Shown: piece after piece, positions 10,579-20,959 of the stretch
Position numbering within the stretch: position 1 is the first letter of the stretch
Layout: every line of letters starts with the position of its first letter
Source: Tritrichomonas musculus
Taxonomy: Eukaryota; Parabasalia; Tritrichomonadida; Tritrichomonadidae
Length of the DNA: 64,000 nt
NCBI GenBank assembly: GCA_039105265.1
Contig: JAPFFF010000003.1
Coordinates: 186,001 to 250,000, forward strand
Direction of reading: 5' to 3'
Notes under the pieces: generated by a model
The model's input: the letters and a program-made list of their open reading frames with translations, nothing else
The model's database searches: none
Told to the model about the DNA's origin: nothing
Made by a program: the position numbers and the translations under genes

Positions 10579-12294
10579 AAAGAAGATGTTTGTAAGATCA
10601 GATGAAAATTTATATCATATTTAATTTTTAGGTAATGTTAAGTTATAAGAAATATTCATTTTAATATGTATCTTTAAGCATAACCATTAAAACATGATTT
10701 CCATCCATAAATTAATTATAATTAGCTTTTTATATTATCTTGATAACTAATATTGATTAATAAACTATTATTATTATTCTATAACATTTAGTATTGGTTA
10801 TGATGATAATATTGTATTAAGAGGTAATATCATTGTCCAAATTTATAGCTAAATGTAAATTTCAAATCATGAAAAGAAATATCAGGTCAAAAAGATTACG
10901 CATTAATGCAAGCTGATAATTTCTTCATTGATTTAAAAAATAATACAAGAACGATCAAAAATTGAATGAATTTCTGAAAAATAAAACGCAAAAAGTGTCT
11001 GATTAAAATCATGAAGTGAGTTTTGAAGAAAGGATCATGAATTAATTGTATATCATTAGATTTAAAAACTTCTCTTCGTTTTAAATTGTAATAGCTAACG
11101 TTACAAATATTCAATATCCAGATAAAGAGAGAACTTGAATGCTGTTTTTAGAAAAAATGGCAGTTTTCACAGCTCCCAAAATTTGCATATCTTACTAGAC
11201 AACAATGAAATTTGATTTTAAATCATAAAAATCACTTGAAAAATTCAACTTTTGGAGATATTGAAAATGTTGATATATATTGCGCACCAAATTTAATTTT
11301 GGTTCAGTAACAATCCAACATAAAGTTCATGCTTGGAATAATTTCATACCATAATTTTACATACAAAACTTTATTATTCATGAACTTATCAAGCTTTAAA
11401 ATTCGGAAAAAAAGTTCGTTTTTTTTTGAGTGAAGGTGCATCGATTTCAAAAATCGATAGTATTCAAAATTTTTAAGAGTAATTATTCAATAATAAGCAT
11501 TGTACTCATCTGCAAAAAATCAAACCTCATGATATTCTTATCATAAACCAAAAGATCTTTGCATTGTTTGGTTTCAATTGCCAAAATAACTTTTGATATT
11601 TGACATTAATGATTGTTCATATAACGATTATAATACTTACAAAAAGTTGTTTAACAACTAAAAAGATTATAAACAATCATTTTTCATTTTTTAAAATGCA
11701 TTTGAGTATTTAAAAATGAACAATTTTATCATTTCATCATTTGATGCATGAATATATATCAAAAAATATCAAATAAGTGCTCCGCCAATTCAGATAGGAT
11801 TCACTCTTTTTATTTGAATTGCTTTTTCGTACGTTAAAAAATAAACCATTCAATTATAAAACTCAACAAAAATGATGAAGAAAACTAATATCATTTATCA
11901 TATGGTCATAAAAGCAGATAATTATATTGAAAGTTTTTAAATATATCATTTAAAATAATTTTTGTATTAATCAAATAATAAGATGAGAATAAATCTCGTA
12001 AAAATTGTGACTTGAGGTAAATATAGATATATTCATATTTTATACGTTTATATAACGAAATTAATCACTATATTAATGATTGAACTTCCTTGAATTCAGC
12101 ATTAAGTTACAAAATAAATTTGTGAGAAATATATATAAACCATTCAAATTTTTATGAAAAATAAAATTGATTTTATAGCTGAATCCGTGGAACAAAATTC
12201 AACAATGTATAATACAAAAATAATTGTATATATATGTAAAATTAAAATACTAAATATCAAAAAGAAATAATTTTTTTATGCGCCAGTACCTTTA
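10579..12294. other. AT-rich intergenic stretch
   Basis: About 1.7 kb without a supported gene. One minus-strand frame at 10896-11114 (72 codons) has the composition of noncoding DNA. A TIR element follows at 12295. Confidence 0.55.
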
Positions 12295-12645
12295 AGGGAG
12301 TCCGTCCCAAAAAAATGTTGTAAACTTGTAAGTATTGAATAAACTCATAGAATACATCTTTCAATACTTCCAAACTATGAAAAAGTTTAGGTCAAAAAAG
12401 ATGATATTTGTCCTAAACGATCAAAAAACAATTGTTTTTTTTATTTTTTTTTGACCTATAAAATTTAAAAAAAAATGAAAAAAATGCATAAAAATATTTT
12501 TTTTAATATATCATCAATCTATGAATAATGAGCATTTTATTTCCTCAAAAATATAATTGATTTTTCAACTTTTTTACTCCAAAAAAGATTAAAAACATTT
12601 GAGAAATCTCATTGAATTCTGAGCATTGAATTGGACTTACGCCCT
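12295..12645. mobile_element. Short TIR element (MITE), 351 bp
   Basis: The left end reads TTTA then AGGGAGTCCGTCCC. The right end, reverse complemented, reads TTA then AGGGCGTAAGTCC. These are imperfect terminal inverted repeats flanked by TA, as expected for Tc1/mariner-type target choice. There is no coding capacity inside. It looks like a non-autonomous relative of some other TA-target family in this genome. Confidence 0.6.
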
Positions 12646-13386
12646 TAACTAAAACAATCGATATTGCTTGATAAATTATGGATTGATTCATTTATAAAAT
12701 AAAATTCATATTTGAACCAAATTATCTTTTAGAACTTATGTTTCATGATTAAATTGGGAAAGGAAAAAAAAAGTCATATTAATAATATTTAAAAATGAAA
12801 GAGTTTTAATACTTATTAGAGTTTTATATCAAATAATTAAATTGTATTTGTGTATTTTGTTGATATAAAATATTCACCTATAATGATTAACCACTTATCA
12901 TAAATTATGATATCCAAAAAGTTTGAAAGAAGAAGAGATTTAGTAAAAAAAAAATCAATACAAAAATGTTATAACCATTCAATCTCTTTTCTCAATCGAA
13001 TTGAATATCATCATTATATAATGATTGAAATAGTTGTTCATTAACATTCAAAATTATAAAATCGATTCAAAAATTTGCAAATGCAGATTTTTCATTGATT
13101 TTTTATCATGTAAAAATTTTTAAATTCTTATATAATTTCACTAAGTTTTTTGGTTTATTATGTATATTTATGTATCTTCGATGAAAATTTTATACCTTAA
13201 AGAGATAAAAAAAAATGTTATTCAAAAACTCTCCAAGATTTTATTTGAATATGCATTTTCAGAAATTATAATTAAATGAGAAAGATATCTTTTAATGCTT
13301 TTCAACTGAAAACAACCATAAGCAAATGACTTTTTTTTCGCAATTGTTTCATTTCATCAATCATTTTATATTTTATCATTTACTAT
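12646..13386. other. AT-rich intergenic stretch upstream of nitroreductase
   Basis: About 740 bases with no supported gene. It ends in an initiator-like TCATTT at 13376. Confidence 0.5.
13376..13381 (+). promoter_or_regulatory. Initiator-like TCATTT before nitroreductase
   Basis: TCATTT matches TCAYTW and ends five bases before the ATG at 13387. That short spacing is typical of trichomonad 5' untranslated regions. Confidence 0.45.
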
Positions 13387-14238
13387 ATGAATACTCAGAC
13401 AGATTCAACAAAACTCTCACTTTTCGATGCATTTAAAGTTCGACATACAATTCATTATTTCGAACCACATGAATTTCCAGATAGTAAAAGAAGAATTGTC
13501 GATCAAATCATTGAACAAGTAAACGCAACTCCAACTCCTTTCGGTCATGATGATGTTAAACTTGTCGTAAGTGGTCCAGGATTTGGTCGTGGACGTATCA
13601 TAAATGAAAAAGGATGGATATTAGCATTAATTCCAAAAAGTTGGTCAAAACACAAAAAACAATATTTTACAGATGTTTCTTTCAGGCTTCAATTAGCAAC
13701 AATGCTTTTGACAGAAAATGGAATTGGGACAGGATGGGCAACAGAAACATTTGATTCATCTAAAGCAAAACGTGCATTTCAAGATTGGAAAATCCCAGCG
13801 GGCGTTGCATTTGGTCTTGTTCCACAAACACACTTTTTAAAGGCTGATCCAACAACAACATGGAATAAAAAACGTCTAAGAGTCGATTTACTCTTTTTCA
13901 ATGCAAATACCAAGAAGCCATTCACAGAAAGAAATACTGGAGAACTTTTAGAAACATTGAAAGCAATCAGATCAGGGCCTTCTAAAAAGAATAGACAGCC
14001 ATGGAGATTTGTTATTGAAGGGCCAATGATTCACGTTTTCGGTACAGAAAAAGGAAAGAATTGTCACATGGGAATTGCTCTTGCTAATATTTATCTTATT
14101 GCAAAAGAAAATGGAGTTAAGCCTAAATTCGATTTCATTTCCCCTCCACCTAACTTTGACAGTGGATCAGGATCCACTCCATTTATCCCCACTCGATATG
14201 TATGCTCATGCAGATTTGTAGAAAAAGCAGACTGGTAG
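13387..14238 (+). CDS. TM1586-type nitroreductase family protein
   Basis: The protein has 283 residues. An opening SLFDAFKVRHTIHYFEP resembles the 'RRSIR.F' start of nitroreductases. A second half-repeat begins near residue 190 ('LLETLKAIRSGPSKKNRQPW'), whose S-x-x-N-R-Q-P-W is the FMN-contact motif of the fold. The two tandem halves are typical of the putative TM nitroreductase (TM1586) family. These are FMN-dependent, usually NAD(P)H-using oxidoreductases of quinones or nitro compounds. No organelle or secretion signal is apparent. In anaerobic protists such enzymes affect nitroimidazole activation. The substrate of this one is unknown. Confidence 0.85.
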   Translation: MNTQTDSTKLSLFDAFKVRHTIHYFEPHEFPDSKRRIVDQIIEQVNATPTPFGHDDVKLVVSGPGFGRGRIINEKGWILALIPKSWSKHKKQYFTDVSFRLQLATMLLTENGIGTGWATETFDSSKAKRAFQDWKIPAGVAFGLVPQTHFLKADPTTTWNKKRLRVDLLFFNANTKKPFTERNTGELLETLKAIRSGPSKKNRQPWRFVIEGPMIHVFGTEKGKNCHMGIALANIYLIAKENGVKPKFDFISPPPNFDSGSGSTPFIPTRYVCSCRFVEKADW

Positions 14239-14482
14239 ATTTTCATTTCCAAGAATTATTTTTTTAATATTATTTTTATATTATACGATATTTAATATAA
14301 TACCATTTATAATACCATTTATATTATATAAATATATATAATAATTTATCTTCTTATTTAAGTGTTTTACTGAGATCATATGTTGTGATAATTAAATATT
14401 TGTGTTAATTTGCAAAAGTAATGTAGAAAAATTGCTGATCTAATAATTTTTATTAATAATAACATACAATTATATATAAAAA

Positions 14483-16042
14483 TTAAAAAGTATTCTCATC
14501 AGTAGTATTTCTATCTGTAGCTTCGATATCTGTATCTTGCTTTTCAATGTAATTTTGCATGCTTGGTGATTTCTGCAGGATTGAATCATTTTGTATTTCT
14601 TTATCAAAATCATGATTATTAATTAAAGACTCATTGATTTCCTTAGAATTTTCAACATTATTTTTGGCTTTATGATGATGATGTCTGTGTCTGTGAACTT
14701 TTTTGCCGTCATTATTTTCGTTTGCTTTATTTGTACTATGATGATGATGATGGTGATGATGGTGAATATGAATTTCATTTTCATTATTCGCATCATTTGG
14801 TGGCATAATCCATGTAAGTAAATCTTTAATTCTCCATTCCTGTCTTAAATTTTCATCTCTGTTTTCAATTTCGTTTTGAATATCTGCATGAGCATTCCTT
14901 ATAATATTGTCATGTCCATTTAAGTTCTCAAAAAAGGCAAAAAAGTCGTTGAAATTGTCATCATCATTTTCTGTTGTTTCCGCTTCTGGTGGTTCAATTA
15001 ATTGTTTAAGATCATACTGGCATAATGGGCATTTCATTTGTTGTCTAATCCATTGTTGTAAGCATGATAAGTGATAGCAATGTCCACAAGGAAGTCGTTT
15101 TGCATCACTTTTTAGAACCCCTTTGATATTTCTAATTTTCATTTTGAGACGGCAAATAATGCATTGATCTTCATGACGAAGATCTTCTTCTGTTGCATCT
15201 GGAAGTTCTTCATTTAACATTTTAGATAATGATAGCCAGTTTTGATATTTGTGAAGATGTGTAGTAAATGTTAACATGTCTACTGTTTTTGGTCTTAAAA
15301 TATAAAATGAAAGGCCAAAAGATGAAGAGTATAGTTCTATAATTACTTCTGCCATAATAATTATGAATTCAAAAATTAAATTGCATAAGAAGTTATATCT
15401 TATTATTGACTCGATTTTGAAAAGACCTGGATTATTAATATCATATAGAAAAATGAGATGTTTAATTACATCTGAAAATGCAATAAAAAAGCAAAAGATG
15501 CAATGCTCTCCAATTAAGCAAGATAATGGATTCTGATATATTCTAAAAAAATTTAAGAAAAAGCAAAAGCCATAAAATGTAGAAAAGAGTAGAGCAAATT
15601 GAATGGCAAATATTTTGGAATGAAATTTGGGCTGGAATGAATCTTGAGAAATATAAAATCCGTTGTTAATCGATCTAATAAGAAAAATCAAATAGCGGAA
15701 AAATATTGGAATTAAAACAACAAATCCACTCATAGATCCATTTGAATTATTATATAAGAATGCTGGAAAAATAAAAAACATATCTAAAAATAAACCATTC
15801 ATATTATTTGATATTTCTTGCCACTGAGATGCGATCAAATTTCCGAAAAAGAATTCAAAAATCTTTTTTGATATTAATAAAGCAAGAGAAATTGTAAAAT
15901 TAAGTAATAATATTTGAGAAAGCTTATCTGAATAAATGAAAGAAACAGTTTCGTAAAAATCATTATTGGATATGTATGCTTTGGTTATGGATGAAAAAAG
16001 TAAAGAAGTTGATATGAGGCAATAGAGTGATAGGGAAAACAT
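14483..16042 (-). CDS. HRD1: HRD1/synoviolin-like membrane RING-H2 ubiquitin ligase
   Basis: The protein has 519 residues from the ATG at 16042 (a TTG three codons upstream is ignored). An initiator-like TCATTT lies at 16056-16051. About six hydrophobic segments fill residues 1-260. A RING-H2 domain follows at ~290-345: CIICRLKMK, then LPCGHCYHLSCLQQW, then MKCPLC. The AKRLPCGH...H..CL..W wording is very close to synoviolin/Hrd1, the ER ligase that ubiquitinates misfolded proteins for ERAD. The C-terminal tail is acidic and holds a run of nine histidines after HIH, plus a second cluster, HRHRHHHH. A gp78-type ligase is the alternative. Confidence 0.85.
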   Translation of the reverse strand: MFSLSLYCLISTSLLFSSITKAYISNNDFYETVSFIYSDKLSQILLLNFTISLALLISKKIFEFFFGNLIASQWQEISNNMNGLFLDMFFIFPAFLYNNSNGSMSGFVVLIPIFFRYLIFLIRSINNGFYISQDSFQPKFHSKIFAIQFALLFSTFYGFCFFLNFFRIYQNPLSCLIGEHCIFCFFIAFSDVIKHLIFLYDINNPGLFKIESIIRYNFLCNLIFEFIIIMAEVIIELYSSSFGLSFYILRPKTVDMLTFTTHLHKYQNWLSLSKMLNEELPDATEEDLRHEDQCIICRLKMKIRNIKGVLKSDAKRLPCGHCYHLSCLQQWIRQQMKCPLCQYDLKQLIEPPEAETTENDDDNFNDFFAFFENLNGHDNIIRNAHADIQNEIENRDENLRQEWRIKDLLTWIMPPNDANNENEIHIHHHHHHHHHSTNKANENNDGKKVHRHRHHHHKAKNNVENSKEINESLINNHDFDKEIQNDSILQKSPSMQNYIEKQDTDIEATDRNTTDENTF

Positions 16043-16050
16043 TAATTTCA

Positions 16051-16056
16051 AAATGA
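16051..16056 (-). promoter_or_regulatory. Initiator-like TCATTT before the HRD1-like gene
   Basis: On the minus strand TCATTT matches TCAYTW and lies about nine bases upstream of the ATG at 16042. It favours that ATG as the true start. Confidence 0.4.
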
Positions 16057-16813
16057 AAATTTGTGAATAAAAATGATCAATATAAACTTAAATAAGCATT
16101 CAATTTTTATGTAAAAAAATAAAGCTGAAAGTTTCTTTATTGTTAATATTATCATGTAATAAGTATTAATTCATAGTTATGCTGTTTTAAAAGAATTTTA
16201 TTTTGAATTTAGCAATTGATAACTTTTATGATAATTAAAATAAATTCACAATATATTAAATAATTATTTCAAATTTTTGAATATAATTGAATATTAACTT
16301 AAATTCTAAAGATAAGATTTTATCCCATTGAAATTTCTTAGGGTTGATTTTTTTTTGATTTATTTTTAACTCATATAAGATAGATTCTGATAAAAATTTC
16401 GGAATTCTGTAAAAGTAAATTTTAGTATATTAATTTTATTTTATTTATTACTGCAATTTGAACGAATTATTATTTGATAAAAAATAATAAAAATCTTTCA
16501 ATGTTGTTGAATAAAAGGAATAGATATAGGGTTTTTTAATCAAAAAAATAATATATTTTAATGGAATGAGCCTTTCCCATTGTTTTTGCTCTGATTAAAA
16601 ATTATGAATAATTATTTAAAGAATAAAATCGCAATCAAACTATAAAAACAACAATATTAAGCTTTTTATTATTAAAATATTGGATCGTTAATTGTTTGCA
16701 TAAGTTTTTTTATAAGTTGATGTAGATCATAATTCAAGTAAACTAAAAATGAATGAATAAATTATTTAACTTATAAAAATCTATTTAAAGTATGATTAAT
16801 ATTTGTCTTATTA
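16057..16813. other. AT-rich intergenic stretch
   Basis: About 750 bases with no gene or repeat that I can support. It ends at the TA target of the MITE at 16814. Confidence 0.5.
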
Positions 16814-17053
16814 AGGTACAATTCTCATACGTTTAGTAACTGCAAAACTTTTTGACACTTTAAGAAAAAGAAAAGACATGTTAAATAAAAAATATTTTTT
16901 AAAAAATTATACATTTGAAAGATTTAATATAAAAAATAAAGCTCAGAATTTTAAATCTGACACTCATTCAAAAATAAACTTTTTCTGAGAGGTCCACTTT
17001 CACAAAATTTTAACGTTCTCTTTCTCAATATTTAACGTATGAGAATTGTACCT
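16814..17053. mobile_element. 240-bp MITE, copy 1 (AGGTACAATTCTCATAC family)
   Basis: The terminal inverted repeats read AGGTACAATTCTCATACGTT at both ends and are flanked by TA. A second copy of exactly the same length lies inverted at 40379-40618 and matches over most of its length, including the internal CAGAAAAAGTTTATTTTTGA. No coding frame. The subterminal sequence also resembles the right end of the neighbouring transposase-bearing element (CTTTTTCTG..AGG, AACGTT.). That suggests it is a non-autonomous derivative of a related pogo-like family. Confidence 0.88.
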
Positions 17054-17055
17054 TA

Positions 17056-20000
17056 AGGTACAAATGTAATACGTTACGCAACCGCTATTTTTTTTGACAC
17101 CAACTTTTTGAATAAAAATTTTTGTTTTTAATTCTCAAGCTATTTATCGCTATATTACTTCTTTTAAAATATATAACCATACTATTTATTAATTATAGAT
17201 CATAATTGATTTAATTGTTGATGATTAATTGATTTATTTTCAGTCTCCACCACTGAATTTACAGATTCATTTCAAAGTAATTACTAGAATTGTATATAAT
17301 AACTTCCAATGTTTTATTGTTTGACTACTGATGTTTTAGCAACAAATTACTTGTATTTTATTGATTAATTACCGTTCTTATAATAATTCTTTATAAATCT
17401 TTTTATAATTATTTATCAATCACCTGCTATTAAATAAATAAAGTTCTGCAAGGTATTTACCAGCTTTTTTTTCTTTTATTTAAGCTATTTTATTTATATA
17501 ACTATAATAATTCATTAGTTACCAGATTTTTAACCAATTTTTTGATAAATACATATTAATATTAATATGTATTCATTCAAAGCTTCCGTATCATTTGTAT
17601 TTTGGAGATATGAATAAATAACATAACTTTTACTATTCAACAGAATCAATTCTATTGAATTCAATAACGCATTCAATATTTAAATTTTATATATTTTAAG
17701 ATTTTATGAAATATTTCATATATTTTTTATAGTAAAGTATAAAAATCAAAATTTATGTTTTTGAATAAACTCAAAAATAAAAAGATATTTAACGTCCATA
17801 ATAAAACTAGGAAGTGCTTTCAATAAGTTGGAAGTGGATTCTGAGATGCTTTCAAAATAAAATAAAATATATTCAAAATTATAAAAACTATTTTGAAATT
17901 TCACAATAATTCAAATTACTACCATGTTATTTCAATGTATTTTTTTTGAATAATCTCATTGATTATTTCAATGAGTTATTTGAAAAATATTATATTTGGT
18001 CGAATCAAATTGTAAACTTTTTGATTGCTTTTTGGTCGATTTTTTTCAGAATTTGTTTATTATTAACCATGACTTCATTTTTTACATGGTATTCGAACTT
18101 ACCGAAGAAGAATATGAAGTATTTTCAGAAATACAGATTATAGTTTTATTTAGAAAAGCAGAAGGTGCCAGCTATGAACAGATTTTGAAAGAAGTTCCAC
18201 AAATATCATCTCCAAAAACACTAACAAGTTTGTTCAGGTGGAGTCTTTTCGGAAGGAGATTTGAATTACAAAAAACAACAGGACGGCCACCATCAATTGG
18301 TGATGTTCAGTTAGAAATCTTCAAAAAAAAAGTTGAAGAAAGATGTGATGCTAACAATTCTATAACTATTTTTGAAGCTGTCACCATCCTCGAACAAATT
18401 CAAGGTGATTATATGTGGAAAAATTATAATTTAGCAAAAAGCATTGGTTTACATAAATTAGCATGCGAACTTTTAGATTTTGAAAAAATTGAATTAAGCA
18501 GATCATGGCTAACACAATTTTTAAACCGACACAACATTTTATTAAAAACTCCAGAAACTTTGGAAGAAGATAGAAATAAATTTTGCCATTCACAAATTTT
18601 AATCAACTTTTATTCAAATTTTATAGCAAATATACCTCAAAATGGTCACATCATTTTCAATGCTGACGAAACATCCTCTACATTTAACGATAAAGGTAAA
18701 GTCATTGTTGTGAAAGGCAAAAGATCTGTGAAATATACCGAAAAAATCAATTATCATTTCACAACATTTGCATGTTTTAATGCTTCAGGTTCCAAAATTT
18801 TAAAACCTTTTATTATATTACCATCTTTGAAAAAGTTTCCAAGTGACTTAGAATTTTTCAAGAATCATGCATTTTTTACTTCTTCTTCAAGTGGATGGAT
18901 AACAAAAGATTTATTTACAGCATTTGCAATTTATTTTTGTAATGAAATCAGTCTTTTTAGAATTGAACATAAAATTTCAGAAGATATTTGGCTTATACTT
19001 GACGGACACCGATCAAGAATTAATTCAATCGCTATAGAATATTTTTCAAAAAACAGAATAAATGTTCTAATCCTTCCTTCCCATACATCTCACGTTTGCC
19101 AGCCATTTGATGTTGGACTGGCATCCCCAATGAAAAGGCGAATCAAAGATTTTGCTCAATCACCTCCCCCAATTATTCAAAATCTAATTTCGAAATTTCA
19201 AACTAATGCCGCTAAGCAACGCATACTAATAATTTCAGCAATCATAAATGCTTGGTGGCAAACGGCGATTCCAGTTAATTGCCAGACTTCATTTGCTGCA
19301 ACCGGGATATATCCATTTGATATTCAAAAAGTACTATCAAATCGCTTTGTTCGGCCAACAAATCAAAATGATTCTTATCCAAATGAAAAAGGCATTTCAA
19401 TAAACGCCCAAATCATAACACGCGATGGAAAAAGATTAGAAATGGCTTCAGATTTCTACCATATCACGTTAGAGAATACCGCAATGATCCCACAATATCA
19501 TTACAAAACAATCGAAGAGTATTTAACTACTGGATGCGATGTTATTTTCCAAGAGTTCCCACAAATTTATATAGAAACATCTCCTGGCTATATTTTTCAT
19601 CAATAAAAATATCTTTTATTATTTTATCATTATTTATCTTATTTTATTTTTATATTTAATAGCCCTTCAAGATGATTATAATATCTCCATCAAATATCTT
19701 TAAAATCAAAATATAAATTTGTGAATTAAAAATAAATAAATCAGTTTTATTAAACATATATTCATAGTAAAAATCTTATTTTATCTCTTTTTTTCAAAGA
19801 TAAATTATGATTTATATATATAAAAATTGAATGCTTGTTGCTCTCAATTTTACTAACTAGTTATTTGAGAGACTTATTTGTTTTATTATAGACGTTATCA
19901 AAAGTAAAAATTTGGTTTTCAAAAATAAAGAATAATAAAACATAAATATATCATAAAATAAATATTTAAAAATTTATTAACAATGTATATAGATTATATT

Positions 20001-20539
20001 ATTATCTTAAATTATTGACAATATTAATAAATACCAATATTTTAATTATTAAATAATATATACATATATTTAGTTTTTCTAGAAATTGTGAAAAAAAGAT
20101 TTGAATAATTATTTTTATAATTTGTATATACATATATATTGATAAAATAACTTTAATTTCAAAAGATATTGTTGTAATTAAGTTATAGAATTTTTAAATA
20201 TGCACTATAATTATGCTTTTTTGTATTAATAGAAAAAATATTAATAAAATTTCAGATTTGAAATTTTATACTATCTTCATATAAAGAATTCATATCATAA
20301 TGACAAAATAGTTGATAATATCTTGAGATTGGCAATTCGAACACCTTTAATGGCTAGAATTGATTTAAAAAAATGTAAATTTTATTTACTCATTTCATAT
20401 AACATATCACAAAATTGAATAAAATTGTAAAATAAGTGTCAGAAACAGACCCCTCAAATATTAACTTTTTCTGTGAGGGCGATCTTCTCAAATAATAAAC
20501 GTTCACAGGTCAAATTAATAACGTATTACATTTGTACCT
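17056..20539 (+). mobile_element. Pogo-like (Tc1/mariner superfamily) DNA transposon, apparently complete
   Basis: Terminal inverted repeats of about 21 bases, AGGTACAAATGTAATACGTTA, bound a 3484-bp unit. TA dinucleotides lie on both sides (17054-17055 and 20540-20541), the usual target duplication. The single long gene is a DDE_1-type transposase at 18086-19606. About 1 kb of AT-rich noncoding DNA lies at each side of it inside the element. Ends and gene are both preserved, so the copy looks young and possibly autonomous. Confidence 0.85.
18086..19606 (+). CDS. DDE_1/pogo-like transposase
   Basis: The protein has 506 residues from the ATG at 18086. The frame is open a further 30 codons to an ATG at 17996, but that extension is hydrophobic and reads like noncoding DNA. 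An N-terminal helix-turn-helix region (YEQILKEVPQISSPKTLTSL) precedes a CENP-B/pogo-type DNA-binding part (LSRSWLTQFLNRHNILLKT). The catalytic triad is visible: Asp194 in NADETSS, Asp306 in LILDGHRSR and Asp342 in QPFDVG. That gives DD35D spacing, with the family's 'LPSHTSHVCQPFD' wording. Nothing obvious breaks the frame. It cuts and pastes the enclosing element at TA sites. Confidence 0.88.
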   Translation: MVFELTEEEYEVFSEIQIIVLFRKAEGASYEQILKEVPQISSPKTLTSLFRWSLFGRRFELQKTTGRPPSIGDVQLEIFKKKVEERCDANNSITIFEAVTILEQIQGDYMWKNYNLAKSIGLHKLACELLDFEKIELSRSWLTQFLNRHNILLKTPETLEEDRNKFCHSQILINFYSNFIANIPQNGHIIFNADETSSTFNDKGKVIVVKGKRSVKYTEKINYHFTTFACFNASGSKILKPFIILPSLKKFPSDLEFFKNHAFFTSSSSGWITKDLFTAFAIYFCNEISLFRIEHKISEDIWLILDGHRSRINSIAIEYFSKNRINVLILPSHTSHVCQPFDVGLASPMKRRIKDFAQSPPPIIQNLISKFQTNAAKQRILIISAIINAWWQTAIPVNCQTSFAATGIYPFDIQKVLSNRFVRPTNQNDSYPNEKGISINAQIITRDGKRLEMASDFYHITLENTAMIPQYHYKTIEEYLTTGCDVIFQEFPQIYIETSPGYIFHQ

Positions 20540-20753
20540 TAAGTTTGAAAAATGATATTTCATTGAAAAATATCAAGCAGCCATCAAATGATTATGATTA
20601 AAATAAAAATCAATTTGGAATTTTATATATTAATAACATAATTAGCATGAGGTTGGTTAAGGAAATATTGAGAAATATAAAAATATTTTAAATGGTCTCT
20701 ATAATTCAAAAATTTCTAAACACAAAACAATTTGATAATTTATTCAATCAATC

Positions 20754-20844
20754 AGAGTAGGTGAAACTCTCTCAAAAAAAATTGCGTAAACTTCAGAAAA
20801 ACAAACTTTTCGAGAATAAAATCTCTTTGAGTTGCACCTACTCT
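20754..20844. mobile_element. 91-bp palindromic mini-element
   Basis: The ends are AGAGTAGGTGAAACTC and, inverted, AGAGTAGGTGCAACTC. If the target is TA, the unit proper begins at GGTG and ends at CACC. Internally the sequence is partly self-complementary (TTTTCGAGAA region). It is a very short MITE or a solo palindrome. Confidence 0.5.
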
Positions 20845-20959
20845 ATTCAATCACATTCCATTTCAATCTATTTCAATGATTTTTCAATCTGATAATAATA
20901 AAAGGCAGAACTATCTTCTCCTGTAATCAATTTTATCATAAAAGTAATAATCAATTGTT

